Below, in pieces: positions 1 through 7,484 of a stretch of DNA of 23,922 nt. How positions within the stretch are numbered: position 1 is the first letter of the stretch; every line of letters starts with the position of its first letter. Source of the DNA: an uncultured Hungatella sp. (lineage in GTDB: Bacteria; Bacillota; Clostridia; Lachnospirales; Lachnospiraceae); NCBI GenBank assembly GCA_910588325.1, contig CAJUPP010000059.1:1-23922 (forward strand), given 5' to 3'. The notes below the pieces were generated by a model. The model worked only from the letters and a program-made list of their open reading frames with translations. It was not told the origin of the DNA and made no database searches. A program made the translations under genes and the position numbers.

Positions 1-438
1 TTTACCAGGAGTCAGACGGCCATGGCGGTTGTAATCGCAGCCTCTGTCTGGTCCCGATCCGGCTTTTACATGGTGACGTTTATATCGGGCCTGCAGAGCA
101 TTGACGAGACGTACTATGAAGCAGCCATGGTAGACGGAGCGGATAAATGGAGGATGTTTTACTCCATTACGGTGCCGTTGCTGAAGCCAACCTTGTTTTT
201 GGTGCTGATTTTGGGATTTATCGATCTGTTTAAGCAGTATGGCCTGGTAGTCACAATGACAAACGGAGGGCCGGTGGGCGCCACCAAGTTTGCCGTTCAG
301 TACATCTATGAGGAGGCCTTCCAGAAATTCCGGCTTGGATATGCCAGTGCATTGTCCATGGTGCTTCTGGTGATTCTGGCTGTTATCACTGCCCTGCAGT
401 TTAAGGTTATGAGCGGAGGTGCTGTCAATGACAAGTAA
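1..438 (+). CDS. Carbohydrate ABC transporter permease, MalF-type (5' truncated by window)
   Basis: Inner-membrane permease of a binding-protein-dependent sugar importer (family knowledge). The frame is open from base 1, so the gene starts upstream and only the C-terminal ~145 residues are visible; the first ATG in frame at 22 is internal. The cytoplasmic EAA loop that docks on the ATPase is clear: YEAAMVDGADKW at about residues 39-50 of the fragment, followed by an ITVPLLKP-type stretch and at least two further membrane segments. It overlaps the next permease gene by 11 bases, a translationally coupled MalF/MalG pair. The substrate-binding protein is presumably upstream. The sugar cannot be read from this fragment. 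Confidence 0.9.
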   Translation, partial: FTRSQTAMAVVIAASVWSRSGFYMVTFISGLQSIDETYYEAAMVDGADKWRMFYSITVPLLKPTLFLVLILGFIDLFKQYGLVVTMTNGGPVGATKFAVQYIYEEAFQKFRLGYASALSMVLLVILAVITALQFKVMSGGAVNDK

Positions 439-1267
439 ACGTGTTTTGGGGCGCAGAGACAGCCATCTGTTTACCTATATCCTGTTGGCCGGCTTTGCGC
501 TGCTTTATCTGGTTCCGATTTTCTGGCTTGTGATTTCGTCGTTTAAGGAAGAGGCAGAGCTGTTCCGGTTTCCTCCCAGCCTGCTTCCGGAGAGATTTTC
601 CGTATCCAGCTATGTGGATGCCTGGGGGAGGGCGGATTTTGCTCTGTATTTTAAAAATACCACCATTGTCACCATCGCGGCAACCATGCTTACGGTTGTC
701 ATCAATCTGATGGCCGGATATGCCTTCGCAAAATATAAATTCCGGGGAAGCAATGTGATATTTATGTTCTTTATGGCGACTATGATGCTTCCGCTGGAAG
801 TACTGATGATTCCTATTTTTCAGATGGTGAAGGCAGTGGGGTTCTACAACAGCTTCTGGGGTTTAATCATTCCTCCGGCGGCTACTCCGGCAGGGGTTTT
901 CATCGTGCGGCAGTATTTTCTGACTATTCCGGATGAAATCATGGAATCCGCCCGTATCGACGGCGCCGGTGAGACCAAGATATTTTTGTATCTTATGGTG
1001 CCGTTGGCTAAGCCGGCAGTCAGTGTTCTGGCTATTTTTTCCTTCCTGTGGCGCTGGAATGATTACATGTGGCCGCTGGTGGTTATCCGGGACACTGCAA
1101 AGTATACGGTTCAGCTGGCGCTGGCAAGCTTTTCCGGACAGTATGCCGTATCCTGGGGAAGTCTTCTTGCCATGTCTGTGCTGACTATGATTCCGGTACT
1201 GATTATCTTCCTGATTTTTCAGAAGCAGTTTATGAAGGGAATGACGGCAGGGGCGGTTAAGGGATAG
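428..1267 (+). CDS. Carbohydrate ABC transporter permease, MalG-type
   Basis: Second permease of the sugar importer, 279 residues, a normal length for the family. Six hydrophobic segments are visible, starting at about residues 15-37. The EAA-loop equivalent is ESARIDGAGETKIF from about residue 173, followed by LMVPLAKPA. I chose ATG 428 over the GTG at 419 because GCGGAGG lies 7-8 bases upstream of 428, and the GTG would sit inside that ribosome site. The gene begins inside the end of the upstream permease, which suggests coupled translation. No ATPase gene follows; importers of this class in Firmicutes often share a single MsiK/MsmX-like ATPase encoded elsewhere (known), so its absence is not a defect. 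I see no clear terminator after it. Confidence 0.92.
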   Translation: MTSKRVLGRRDSHLFTYILLAGFALLYLVPIFWLVISSFKEEAELFRFPPSLLPERFSVSSYVDAWGRADFALYFKNTTIVTIAATMLTVVINLMAGYAFAKYKFRGSNVIFMFFMATMMLPLEVLMIPIFQMVKAVGFYNSFWGLIIPPAATPAGVFIVRQYFLTIPDEIMESARIDGAGETKIFLYLMVPLAKPAVSVLAIFSFLWRWNDYMWPLVVIRDTAKYTVQLALASFSGQYAVSWGSLLAMSVLTMIPVLIIFLIFQKQFMKGMTAGAVKG

Positions 1268-1413
1268 GAAAGCATCTCTACATTGGGGCCGAAGGACAGC
1301 AGGTATCCAGTCAGCCAGCTGTCTTCCAGCATTGCCATATCCTCCGGATTATATCTGTTTCGTACTTTGAGATCAACCGGGCAAGCGAGAATTTTTAGAT
1401 TCCTTTGTTGCAA
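1265..1413 (-). pseudogene. Probable remnant of a WYL-domain regulator C-terminus
   Basis: The minus-strand frame between the permease gene and the gpmI promoter reads DSWLTGYLLSFGPNVEML and then a proline. It resembles the end of WYL-domain transcription regulators, where a tryptophan-containing helix is followed by LLSFG and a V-E-V-L-x-P strand. Only about 45 residues look like protein. There is no upstream body of the gene, no ribosome site, and the frame runs on into the antisense of the permease, so this cannot be an intact gene. It may be the leftover of a regulator that once followed the sugar operon. The match is by eye; chance resemblance is possible. Confidence 0.4.
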
Positions 1414-1436
1414 GAACGCCTGTTTTCGTGTACAAT
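1408..1436 (+). promoter_or_regulatory. Sigma-A-type promoter of gpmI
   Basis: TTGCAA at 1408-1413 and TACAAT at 1431-1436 are separated by 17 bases, close to the vegetative consensus. Transcription would start near 1443, giving a leader of about 54 bases before the gpmI ATG at 1497. AAAGGAG lies just ahead of that ATG. The -35 box overlaps the end of the WYL-like remnant. Confidence 0.7.
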
Positions 1437-1496
1437 AAAGCTTGTGAATATTATCTCAAAGTGCATGTTATAAAAGAGAAATAAAGGAGAATAACC

Positions 1497-3038
1497 ATGA
1501 GCAAAAAACCAACAGTTTTAATGATACTTGACGGTTACGGCCTCAATGACAACTGTGAGGCCAATGCGGTCTGCAAAGGCAGAACGCCGGTTATGGACCA
1601 GCTGATGAGCCAGTGTCCTTTTGTAAAAGGCCAGGCAAGCGGCCTGTTTGTAGGTCTGCCGGACGGACAGATGGGCAACTCGGAGGTAGGTCATCTGAAC
1701 ATGGGAGCCGGACGGATCGTATACCAGGAGCTGACCAGAATCACCAAATCCATTCAGGACGGCGATTTCTTTGAAGTGCCGGAGTTTTTACAGGCAGTGG
1801 AAAACTGCAAAAAGAACGGTTCTGCCCTTCATATGTGGGGGCTGGTGTCTGACGGCGGTGTACACAGCCACAATACCCATATCTATGGGCTTTTGGAGCT
1901 GGCCAAGAGAAACGGGCTGGACAAAGTGTATGTACATTGCTTCCTGGACGGGCGCGATACGCCTCCTGCATCCGGCAAGGGGTTTGTAGAAGATCTGGAA
2001 GCAGAGATGAAGAAGATCGGCGTAGGCAAGGTGGCTACGGTTATGGGACGGTATTATGCCATGGATCGTGACAACCGCTGGGACCGTGTGGAGCGGGCAT
2101 ATCATGCTCTGACCCAGGGAGAGGGAACCAGGGCAGACAGCGCGGCAGGCGGAATCCAGGCATCCTATGATGCAGAAAAATTTGACGAGTTTGTGGAGCC
2201 CATTGTGGTTGTCGAGGACGGACAGCCGGTTGCAACAGTAAAAGATCACGACTCTGTTATTTTCTTTAATTTCCGTCCCGACAGGGCAAGGGAGATTACC
2301 AGAGCTTTCTGTGATGAGGACTTTAAGGGATTTGCAAGGGAGAAGAGGCTGGATCTGGTATATGTGTGCTTTACAGATTATGACGATACCATTCAGAATA
2401 AGATAGTGGCATTTAAGAAAGAGTCCGTTGTAAATACATTCGGCGAGTATCTGGCTAACCATCATATGACTCAGGCCAGAATCGCGGAGACAGAGAAATA
2501 TGCCCATGTAACCTTCTTCTTTAACGGCGGGGTGGAAGAACCCAATGAGGGTGAGGATCGTTTCCTGATTCCGTCTCCCAAGGAAGTGGCTACCTATGAT
2601 TTGAAGCCGGAGATGAGTGCGCCGGGGGTTTGCGACAAGCTGGTGGAGTGCATTAAATCCGGAAAGTATGATGTGATTATCATCAATTTCGCAAATCCTG
2701 ATATGGTAGGTCATACCGGTGTGGAGGAAGCGGCGATCAAGGCAATCGAGGTAGTAGACGGGTGCGTAGGCCGCGCGGCAGAGGCTGTGAAGGAAGCTGG
2801 CGGCGTGATGTTTATCTGTGCGGATCACGGCAACGCAGAGCAGCTGGTTGACTATGAGACAGGGGCGCCATTTACCGCTCATACCACCAATCCGGTTCCG
2901 TTTATCCTGGTAAATGCGGATCCTGCTTACAAGCTGAGAGAAGGCGGATGCCTGGCGGATATTGTTCCTACTTTGATTGAGCTTATGGGAATGGAACAGC
3001 CTAAGGAAATGACAGGGAAATCTCTTTTGGTGAAATAA
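1497..3038 (+). CDS. gpmI: 2,3-bisphosphoglycerate-independent phosphoglycerate mutase
   Basis: Cytosolic glycolytic enzyme that interconverts 3- and 2-phosphoglycerate with two bound Mn2+ ions through a phosphoserine intermediate (family knowledge). It has 513 residues, the usual iPGM length. The metal-binding start MILDGYG (Asp12), the phosphorylated serine in MGNSEVGHLNMGAG (Ser62), the substrate-loop motif FLDGRDTPP, the NFANPDMVGHTG metal site and the late DHGNAEQ motif are all present in the expected order, so it should be active. The start is supported by AAAGGAG 8-9 bases upstream and a good promoter at 1408. It stands alone behind its own promoter; the rest of the glycolytic cluster is not in this window. 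Confidence 0.97.
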   Translation: MSKKPTVLMILDGYGLNDNCEANAVCKGRTPVMDQLMSQCPFVKGQASGLFVGLPDGQMGNSEVGHLNMGAGRIVYQELTRITKSIQDGDFFEVPEFLQAVENCKKNGSALHMWGLVSDGGVHSHNTHIYGLLELAKRNGLDKVYVHCFLDGRDTPPASGKGFVEDLEAEMKKIGVGKVATVMGRYYAMDRDNRWDRVERAYHALTQGEGTRADSAAGGIQASYDAEKFDEFVEPIVVVEDGQPVATVKDHDSVIFFNFRPDRAREITRAFCDEDFKGFAREKRLDLVYVCFTDYDDTIQNKIVAFKKESVVNTFGEYLANHHMTQARIAETEKYAHVTFFFNGGVEEPNEGEDRFLIPSPKEVATYDLKPEMSAPGVCDKLVECIKSGKYDVIIINFANPDMVGHTGVEEAAIKAIEVVDGCVGRAAEAVKEAGGVMFICADHGNAEQLVDYETGAPFTAHTTNPVPFILVNADPAYKLREGGCLADIVPTLIELMGMEQPKEMTGKSLLVK

Positions 3039-3049
3039 CGAGAATGGTT

Positions 3050-3085
3050 CAGAGAGTATGATACCTGAAGGTGTGATGCTCTCTG
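3050..3085 (+). other. Intercistronic hairpin between gpmI and the hydrolase gene
   Basis: CAGAGAGTATGATACC and GGTGTGATGCTCTCTG form a 16-position stem around a TGAA loop, with one mismatch (G opposite G) and two wobbles. It ends about 30 bases before the GTG start at 3116. No T-run follows, so it is not a typical intrinsic terminator. It could stabilise or process the gpmI 3' end or modulate translation of the next gene (inference). Confidence 0.5.
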
Positions 3086-3115
3086 GGCATCTTAAAGAAG
3101 GAAGGGGAACAGAGA

Positions 3116-3718
3116 GTGAAGACTGTTTTCTGGCATGGCCTGGGACAGAGGGCTGATGATTGGAAAGGCACAATCCGTCTCTCTTCCTGTGAGGACGCAG
3201 ATTGTCCGGAGCTTTTTTCGTTGGAAGGAGATAACAGCACGTACACTCAGTTGCTTAACAGACTTGAAAAACGATATGAGGATACGGCGGAGCCCTTTCG
3301 TATCTGCGGGCTATCTCTGGGAGGAATTCTTGCCCTTGATTATACGATTCGCCACACAGACAAGGTGTCTTCTCTGGTGTTAATCGGTGTTCAGTATAAA
3401 GTTCCGACCCTGCTTATTGATTTCCAGAATCTGCTGTTTCGCTGTATGCCCGGCAAAGCATTTGAAAATACGGGCCTGTCCAAACAGGATATGATAAAAC
3501 TGGCTCATTCCATGCGTTCTCTGGATTTTAGCCAACAGCTAAGCCAGATTACGTGTCCGGCTGCGGTTGTATGCGGAGAGAAAGATACTGCCAACAGAAA
3601 GGCAGCGGAAAGATTAAAAGAAAAACTGCCTCAGGCCAAGCTGCACATAATTCCCGGTGCCGGGCATGAGGTGAATACATGTGCGCCTGAGGCAGTTGCT
3701 GCTATACTTAATATGTGA
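3116..3718 (+). CDS. Small alpha/beta-hydrolase fold protein
   Basis: Predicted cytosolic serine hydrolase of unknown substrate, 200 residues. The fold's landmarks are visible in order: the HGLGQ oxyanion-type motif at residues 7-11, the nucleophile elbow GLSLGG with Ser67, the acidic residue in CGEKDT, and the catalytic histidine in GAGHEVN near the C-terminus. There is no signal peptide. The lid region between the nucleophile and the acid is short, as in compact esterase-like members. It starts with GTG preceded by AAGGAAGGGG, and follows gpmI after a 77-base gap holding a hairpin, so it may be read through from the gpmI promoter. Its stop lies 3 bases from the stop of the convergent zinc-ribbon gene, with no terminator between them. 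The reaction cannot be assigned from sequence alone. Confidence 0.8.
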   Translation: MKTVFWHGLGQRADDWKGTIRLSSCEDADCPELFSLEGDNSTYTQLLNRLEKRYEDTAEPFRICGLSLGGILALDYTIRHTDKVSSLVLIGVQYKVPTLLIDFQNLLFRCMPGKAFENTGLSKQDMIKLAHSMRSLDFSQQLSQITCPAAVVCGEKDTANRKAAERLKEKLPQAKLHIIPGAGHEVNTCAPEAVAAILNM

Positions 3719-3721
3719 TGA

Positions 3722-4453
3722 TTAACTTTCATAAAGCCTTGCATAAATCTCTTCGCTCAATGCATCTACATAGGAAGGATCCGGAAGATCCTTTCCGGTA
3801 ATCAGATAGTCCTGGATGATCTGGAAGCGTTTCAGGCTCTTTTCTTCCTCGGACAATTCTTCAAAATCAGATATTTCTCTGTCTATGGAATCCCCGGTAT
3901 ACGTATCCAGAAACCACTGAATCAGCTCCTCTGTCTGATGTTTTTCGGCATCAATCTCAGGCGCCAGACGCCTGGCGGATTTGGAGGTATTCAGGAAAAC
4001 GCCGAGGGAAAAACACCCCATAAGAAGCAGCGCACTCTGAAAAATCAGTTTTGAGACACCCTGCATGGGCAGACGGACGATACCTGTCCAGCATAAGAGA
4101 GAAAACACCACCAGCACACCGCCGACTATGAGGAAGGCGGAGGCAGAGGACTTTAAGTCATCATATTTTTCTGCTTTATCCACATACACTCTGGCTGGCT
4201 GCGGACGTCCGGAAGAGACCGGTGCGGCCGAAGCTTTTTCTTCCTGTGCAAGGCCCTCTGCCTCATCTGAGGATTCTGCCTCCATCTGCTGCTTATAAAG
4301 CGCCATCTCCTGTTCCCTTTTAAGACGGGCTTCCTCCTGCTCTTTTTTTCTCACAGCCTCCGCGGCTTCCTTTGACTCTGCCAGCGGACCGCCGCAGTCG
4401 GTACATACGGTGATTCCGTCAATAAATTCCATATCACATTTGGGACAATACAT
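3722..4453 (-). CDS. Zinc-ribbon membrane protein of unknown function
   Basis: A 243-residue protein I do not recognise beyond its architecture. Residues 1-24 form a zinc ribbon with two CxxC pairs (Cys3/Cys6 and Cys17/Cys20). Residues about 25-72 are a charged, Lys/Glu/Gln-rich likely coiled coil, followed by an Ala/Ser/Pro linker. Two hydrophobic segments at about 104-127 and 134-155 suggest a hairpin in the membrane with both ends in the cytoplasm. The C-terminal ~85 residues are acidic and predicted helical. ATG 4453 is preceded by AAAGGAG with 8-base spacing. It has its own promoter and is a single-gene unit. A role as a membrane-anchored scaffold or sensor is only a guess. Confidence 0.8.
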   Translation of the reverse strand: MYCPKCDMEFIDGITVCTDCGGPLAESKEAAEAVRKKEQEEARLKREQEMALYKQQMEAESSDEAEGLAQEEKASAAPVSSGRPQPARVYVDKAEKYDDLKSSASAFLIVGGVLVVFSLLCWTGIVRLPMQGVSKLIFQSALLLMGCFSLGVFLNTSKSARRLAPEIDAEKHQTEELIQWFLDTYTGDSIDREISDFEELSEEEKSLKRFQIIQDYLITGKDLPDPSYVDALSEEIYARLYES

Positions 4454-4497
4454 ATACGGTACTCCTTTTTATATAGTGGTTACAGCAATCATTCAGA

Positions 4498-4526
4498 ATT
4501 ATAGCAGGAATCAGGATGGTTGGCAA
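4498..4526 (-). promoter_or_regulatory. Sigma-A-type promoter of the zinc-ribbon gene
   Basis: On the minus strand, TTGCCA (4526-4521) and TATAAT (4503-4498) are separated by exactly 17 bases. The predicted start near 4491 gives a leader of about 38 bases before the ATG at 4453. This is one of the best promoter matches in the window. Confidence 0.7.
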
Positions 4527-4710
4527 CTACATCGGGGGTTTGTTTCGGCTTTGTTTCAGAAAAATGATACTGTTCAGACAATGTTATTTCGTTAAAGTAT
4601 TGCTGGTTGAGAAATCGTGAAAGGTACGGTTAATTAGTGTGGGTTATACTAGGTTATCTCAAAATGTTAGAAGACCTTTTGAAGCCGACATCATGACATT
4701 GGGGTGAGAA
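4527..4710. other. Non-coding stretch between the zinc-ribbon and NhaC genes
   Basis: Part of a 338-base gene-free gap (4454-4791). It holds no reading frame with a ribosome site and no RNA gene that I recognise. The only recognisable items are the zinc-ribbon promoter on its left, a half copy of the repeat end at 4672-4700, and the NhaC terminator on its right. Confidence 0.5.
4672..4700. repeat. Half copy of the terminus of the 7881-8096 inverted-repeat element
   Basis: AGACCTTTTGA followed by CC, ACATCAT and ACATT matches the outward reading of the left arm of the larger element (reverse complement of 7885-7913) at 25 of 29 positions. No matching opposite arm and none of the element's internal hairpins are found nearby, so this looks like a solo end or a decayed copy. 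The comparison was made by eye. Confidence 0.5.
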
Positions 4711-4765
4711 GAACAGAAAAACAGCCCATGCCGCCAATGGTGGAACATTACTGGGGCATGGGCTG
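4711..4765 (-). terminator. Rho-independent terminator of the ridA-aminotransferase-nhaC operon
   Basis: CAGCCCATGCC (4722-4732) pairs perfectly with GGCATGGGCTG (4755-4765), an 11-bp stem. On the minus strand the stem is followed at once by TTTTTCTGTTC. It sits 27 bases beyond the stop of the NhaC-family gene and points the right way. Confidence 0.85.
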
Positions 4766-4791
4766 CCATATGTGGTTAGAATTGTTTCTGT

Positions 4792-6180
4792 CTATTCTTC
4801 AGATGTCCTTCCCCAACCGGTTATAACTGCAAATAAGAATACTGCAAACAGTGCAAAGCCGTAGATTGTGCCGCCGGCCACAACCACCGGTGACAGGCCG
4901 GTAAGGGCAGCACCGATGAATACGAACACACTCATAAAGGGTACAATCGCAGGAAGGCTGTTGGCGGTTCCGTCTAAAAGATTGGCTCTTCTGTATGGGT
5001 GGATATTCTTGGCGCTTCCTACTTTGTTTAATACCGGGCCGAAGGTAAGAATGGAAGCGCTTGTAACACCGCCGAAAATCACGGTGCACAGGCTGATGCC
5101 CAGCATGCAGATAAGCTCCGCTCCCTTGGGGGTGCTGGCAGCCTTGCTGTTTAAGATGGTTTCCACCATGTAGTCCAGCATGCCTGCCTCTGTCAGAACA
5201 CCCATGATACCAAACACGGCGGTTACCAGTCCTACGGTCCCCAGCATGTTCTGGATTCCGCCAATGAGGAAACCGACTGCCTGATTGTTGGCCGCATCGT
5301 TGGCAAACACATCCTGGAAGGTGAACAATCCGGCGGCCAGACCTACGATAAGGCCCAGAAGAAGTCCCACGCCGATTCCCTGGAAAATATTGCGGCTCTT
5401 GGTTGCAACCACCAGCATAATAACAACAGGAATCAGCATCACCAGACTGATGGGGCTGGAGGCAGCCTCAATGGTTCCGCCTTCATAGGTACCGCCGATA
5501 CCGCCCAGGATGGCGAAAAGGACAAGGCTGATAAGGCCTGCCACCGCCGAATATTTCAGACGGCTGCTGACCACGCCGCCTACGTCTGCGGGACGTCCGT
5601 CCTTAAACTGCTGGGTGGAAGCGGAGGCGATGGTGGTATCGCTGATAGGAGCCAGGTTATCGCCGAAGATAGCCCCTGACACAATGGCCCCTGCCATAAA
5701 TGCAGGGCTTCCGCCTAAGATAACGCCTGCAGGGAAGAAGATGGGAAAAGCGGTAAACATGGTTCCGATGGAGCTTCCTGTAGCCGTTGCAACAATACAG
5801 GTGGCAAAAAAGGTAAACGCCACAAACAGGCCGCCTTTCATGCCGATGCTGTTGGCCAGCCATACAAAGCCGCTGGACAGGCCGCTGGCCTTCATAAGGG
5901 CGCTGAACATACCAATTACAAAGAAAATAACGATAACCGAAACACTGGTTATGGAAGAGATTCCTTTGATTGCAGCATCCCAGAATTTGGTGTAGCTGGT
6001 GCAGAAGACCCCGCCGATCAACAGGGCGACGAAACCGCCCATGGCAAGAGCTTCCATATTAAATGCTTTAAACCATACAAAAAGTATGACACAGAAACCA
6101 AAAAATATAGCTACCGGAACAAGAGACATAAATATTCCGCCGCGGAATGTTAATTTTTCTTTTGCTGTTGACTCGCCCAT
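4792..6180 (-). CDS. NhaC-family Na+/H+ antiporter-like transporter
   Basis: Polytopic inner-membrane carrier of about 462 residues with roughly ten to twelve hydrophobic segments. The family hallmarks are TGSSIGT (about 134-140) and GDNLAPISDTT (about 173-183), the conserved core around the ion/substrate site of NhaC proteins. NhaC members include true Na+/H+ exchangers, malate/lactate exchangers such as MleN, and amino-acid carriers such as YuiF. Being the last gene after an aminotransferase and RidA, this one more likely moves an amino or keto acid coupled to ions (inference). I chose ATG 6180, which has AAAGGAA upstream and leaves a 40-base gap; the longer frame from 6246 would run into the aminotransferase gene and adds a 22-residue hydrophilic stretch not typical of the family. 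Confidence 0.88.
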   Translation of the reverse strand: MGESTAKEKLTFRGGIFMSLVPVAIFFGFCVILFVWFKAFNMEALAMGGFVALLIGGVFCTSYTKFWDAAIKGISSITSVSVIVIFFVIGMFSALMKASGLSSGFVWLANSIGMKGGLFVAFTFFATCIVATATGSSIGTMFTAFPIFFPAGVILGGSPAFMAGAIVSGAIFGDNLAPISDTTIASASTQQFKDGRPADVGGVVSSRLKYSAVAGLISLVLFAILGGIGGTYEGGTIEAASSPISLVMLIPVVIMLVVATKSRNIFQGIGVGLLLGLIVGLAAGLFTFQDVFANDAANNQAVGFLIGGIQNMLGTVGLVTAVFGIMGVLTEAGMLDYMVETILNSKAASTPKGAELICMLGISLCTVIFGGVTSASILTFGPVLNKVGSAKNIHPYRRANLLDGTANSLPAIVPFMSVFVFIGAALTGLSPVVVAGGTIYGFALFAVFLFAVITGWGRTSEE

Positions 6181-6220
6181 TCTGATGATTCCTTTCCAGA
6201 CATGTATTGTCTTATGTGGG

Positions 6221-7444
6221 TTAACAGATTCCTTTTTGTCTTGCAAGTTCAGTCAGTGCTTTTTGAATATCCCGGAAACGTCTGGCCGCATCCTCATCGT
6301 CAGCATAGCATGCGGTTACAATACGGATATGCCCTTCTCCCTGGGCGCCGTAAGGCGTTCCCTGATTTACCATAATATTGGCGTGTTCCTTGATGTAATC
6401 GGCCACCTCTGCGCTGGTTCCCAGTCGGCTTACATTCAGCCAGCTTAGGATACCGCTTTCGCTGGGCTTCATCTCTACACCGGGAATATCTGACAGGATT
6501 TCGTAGGCAAGATTCCTCCTTCTTAAAAGCCGCTCATAATTGCTTTTTAAGAATTCCTCATCCCTGACGGCAGCCACGGCTCCGATGCTGGCCAGGGTGT
6601 TGGAGGCGCCCAGCACATTGACGGCGGCCCCGTACAGCACATCCATAATATGGTCGTTGGCATAAATGTATCCGATACGGAAACCGGACAGTCCCAGTCC
6701 TTTGGAGATGGAGCATACAGTTACCGTTCTGTCCCACATACCGGGAAGGGTACAGGGGGACACGAATTCGATACCGTCATAGATATGGTCCTCAAATGCC
6801 TGGTCGCATACCAGGATCAAATCATACTTTATGATAAATTCAGCCAGTTTTTCCAGAGCTTCCCTGCGGAACACGGTTGTAGTGGGGTTGTTGGGGTGGC
6901 TCATAAGGACCATCTTCGTCCTGGCTGTAACCCTCTTTTCAAATTCCTCAATCCGGGGCTGATAACCGTCCTCCTCAAACAGAGGAACCGGCACAGCCCT
7001 TGCCCCAAGAAGCTTTGCATTGAGAAAGTTGCTTGGATAGCTGGGATCCGGAATCAGAATCTCATCCCCCTCCTCAATAAATGGCATCATGGCAAATAAC
7101 AGCCCGCTGTCAGAGCCAGGAGACACAATCACATTTCGGCTGGGATCAATGGAAAGATGATTCTTTTTACTGATTTTTTCTGCCAGTACTTTTCTCAGTT
7201 CCAGATCCCCGATGGGCATTACATAGTGACTTACCGTTCCTACCTCCAACGCTTCTATCATAGCCTTTTTCACAGACTCCGGAACAGACGGGTTGGGATA
7301 GAAGGGATCTGCCCAGGCCATATTGGCGCCCCCGGCCGCCAGGAAATTTCCCACGCCTTCCCCCACATCCGCTTTTGTGACCGATGAAAACAGGCCGCCC
7401 TCTAAATCTTTAAAACGATTGTTCATTTTAGATTTTGCATCCAT
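6221..7444 (-). CDS. Pyridoxal-phosphate class I/II aminotransferase
   Basis: Cytosolic fold-type I PLP enzyme, 407 residues. The diagnostic residues are in place: SHPNNPTT (Asn185/186 region), the cofactor-contacting aspartate in VCDQAFED (Asp214), the Schiff-base lysine in SISKGLGLSGFR (Lys248) and the phosphate-binding arginine just after it (Arg256). SHYVMPIGD near residue 72 resembles the substrate/PLP loop of aspartate/alanine-type members. The amino-acid substrate cannot be fixed from the sequence. ATG 7444 has GGAGGA about 7 bases upstream. It sits between ridA (40 bases upstream) and the NhaC-type gene (40 bases downstream) in one transcription unit, as expected for amino-acid breakdown whose imine by-products RidA removes. 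I see no broken motif. Confidence 0.92.
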   Translation of the reverse strand: MDAKSKMNNRFKDLEGGLFSSVTKADVGEGVGNFLAAGGANMAWADPFYPNPSVPESVKKAMIEALEVGTVSHYVMPIGDLELRKVLAEKISKKNHLSIDPSRNVIVSPGSDSGLLFAMMPFIEEGDEILIPDPSYPSNFLNAKLLGARAVPVPLFEEDGYQPRIEEFEKRVTARTKMVLMSHPNNPTTTVFRREALEKLAEFIIKYDLILVCDQAFEDHIYDGIEFVSPCTLPGMWDRTVTVCSISKGLGLSGFRIGYIYANDHIMDVLYGAAVNVLGASNTLASIGAVAAVRDEEFLKSNYERLLRRRNLAYEILSDIPGVEMKPSESGILSWLNVSRLGTSAEVADYIKEHANIMVNQGTPYGAQGEGHIRIVTACYADDEDAARRFRDIQKALTELARQKGIC

Positions 7445-7484
7445 TTGTCTTCCTCCGATTGAAAAGATGAACTGATATGTACGG

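Noticed and set aside
1788..3173. 461-residue open frame on the minus strand across gpmI
   Set aside because: It is the antisense of an unmistakable, complete gpmI with all its motifs. The translation is low-complexity, Cys/His-rich and has no recognisable domain or ribosome site.
4454..4791. Small gene or RNA gene in the gap between the zinc-ribbon and NhaC genes
   Set aside because: No frame with a ribosome site and start, and no tRNA-like or known RNA fold was seen; only the promoter, half repeat and terminator could be supported.
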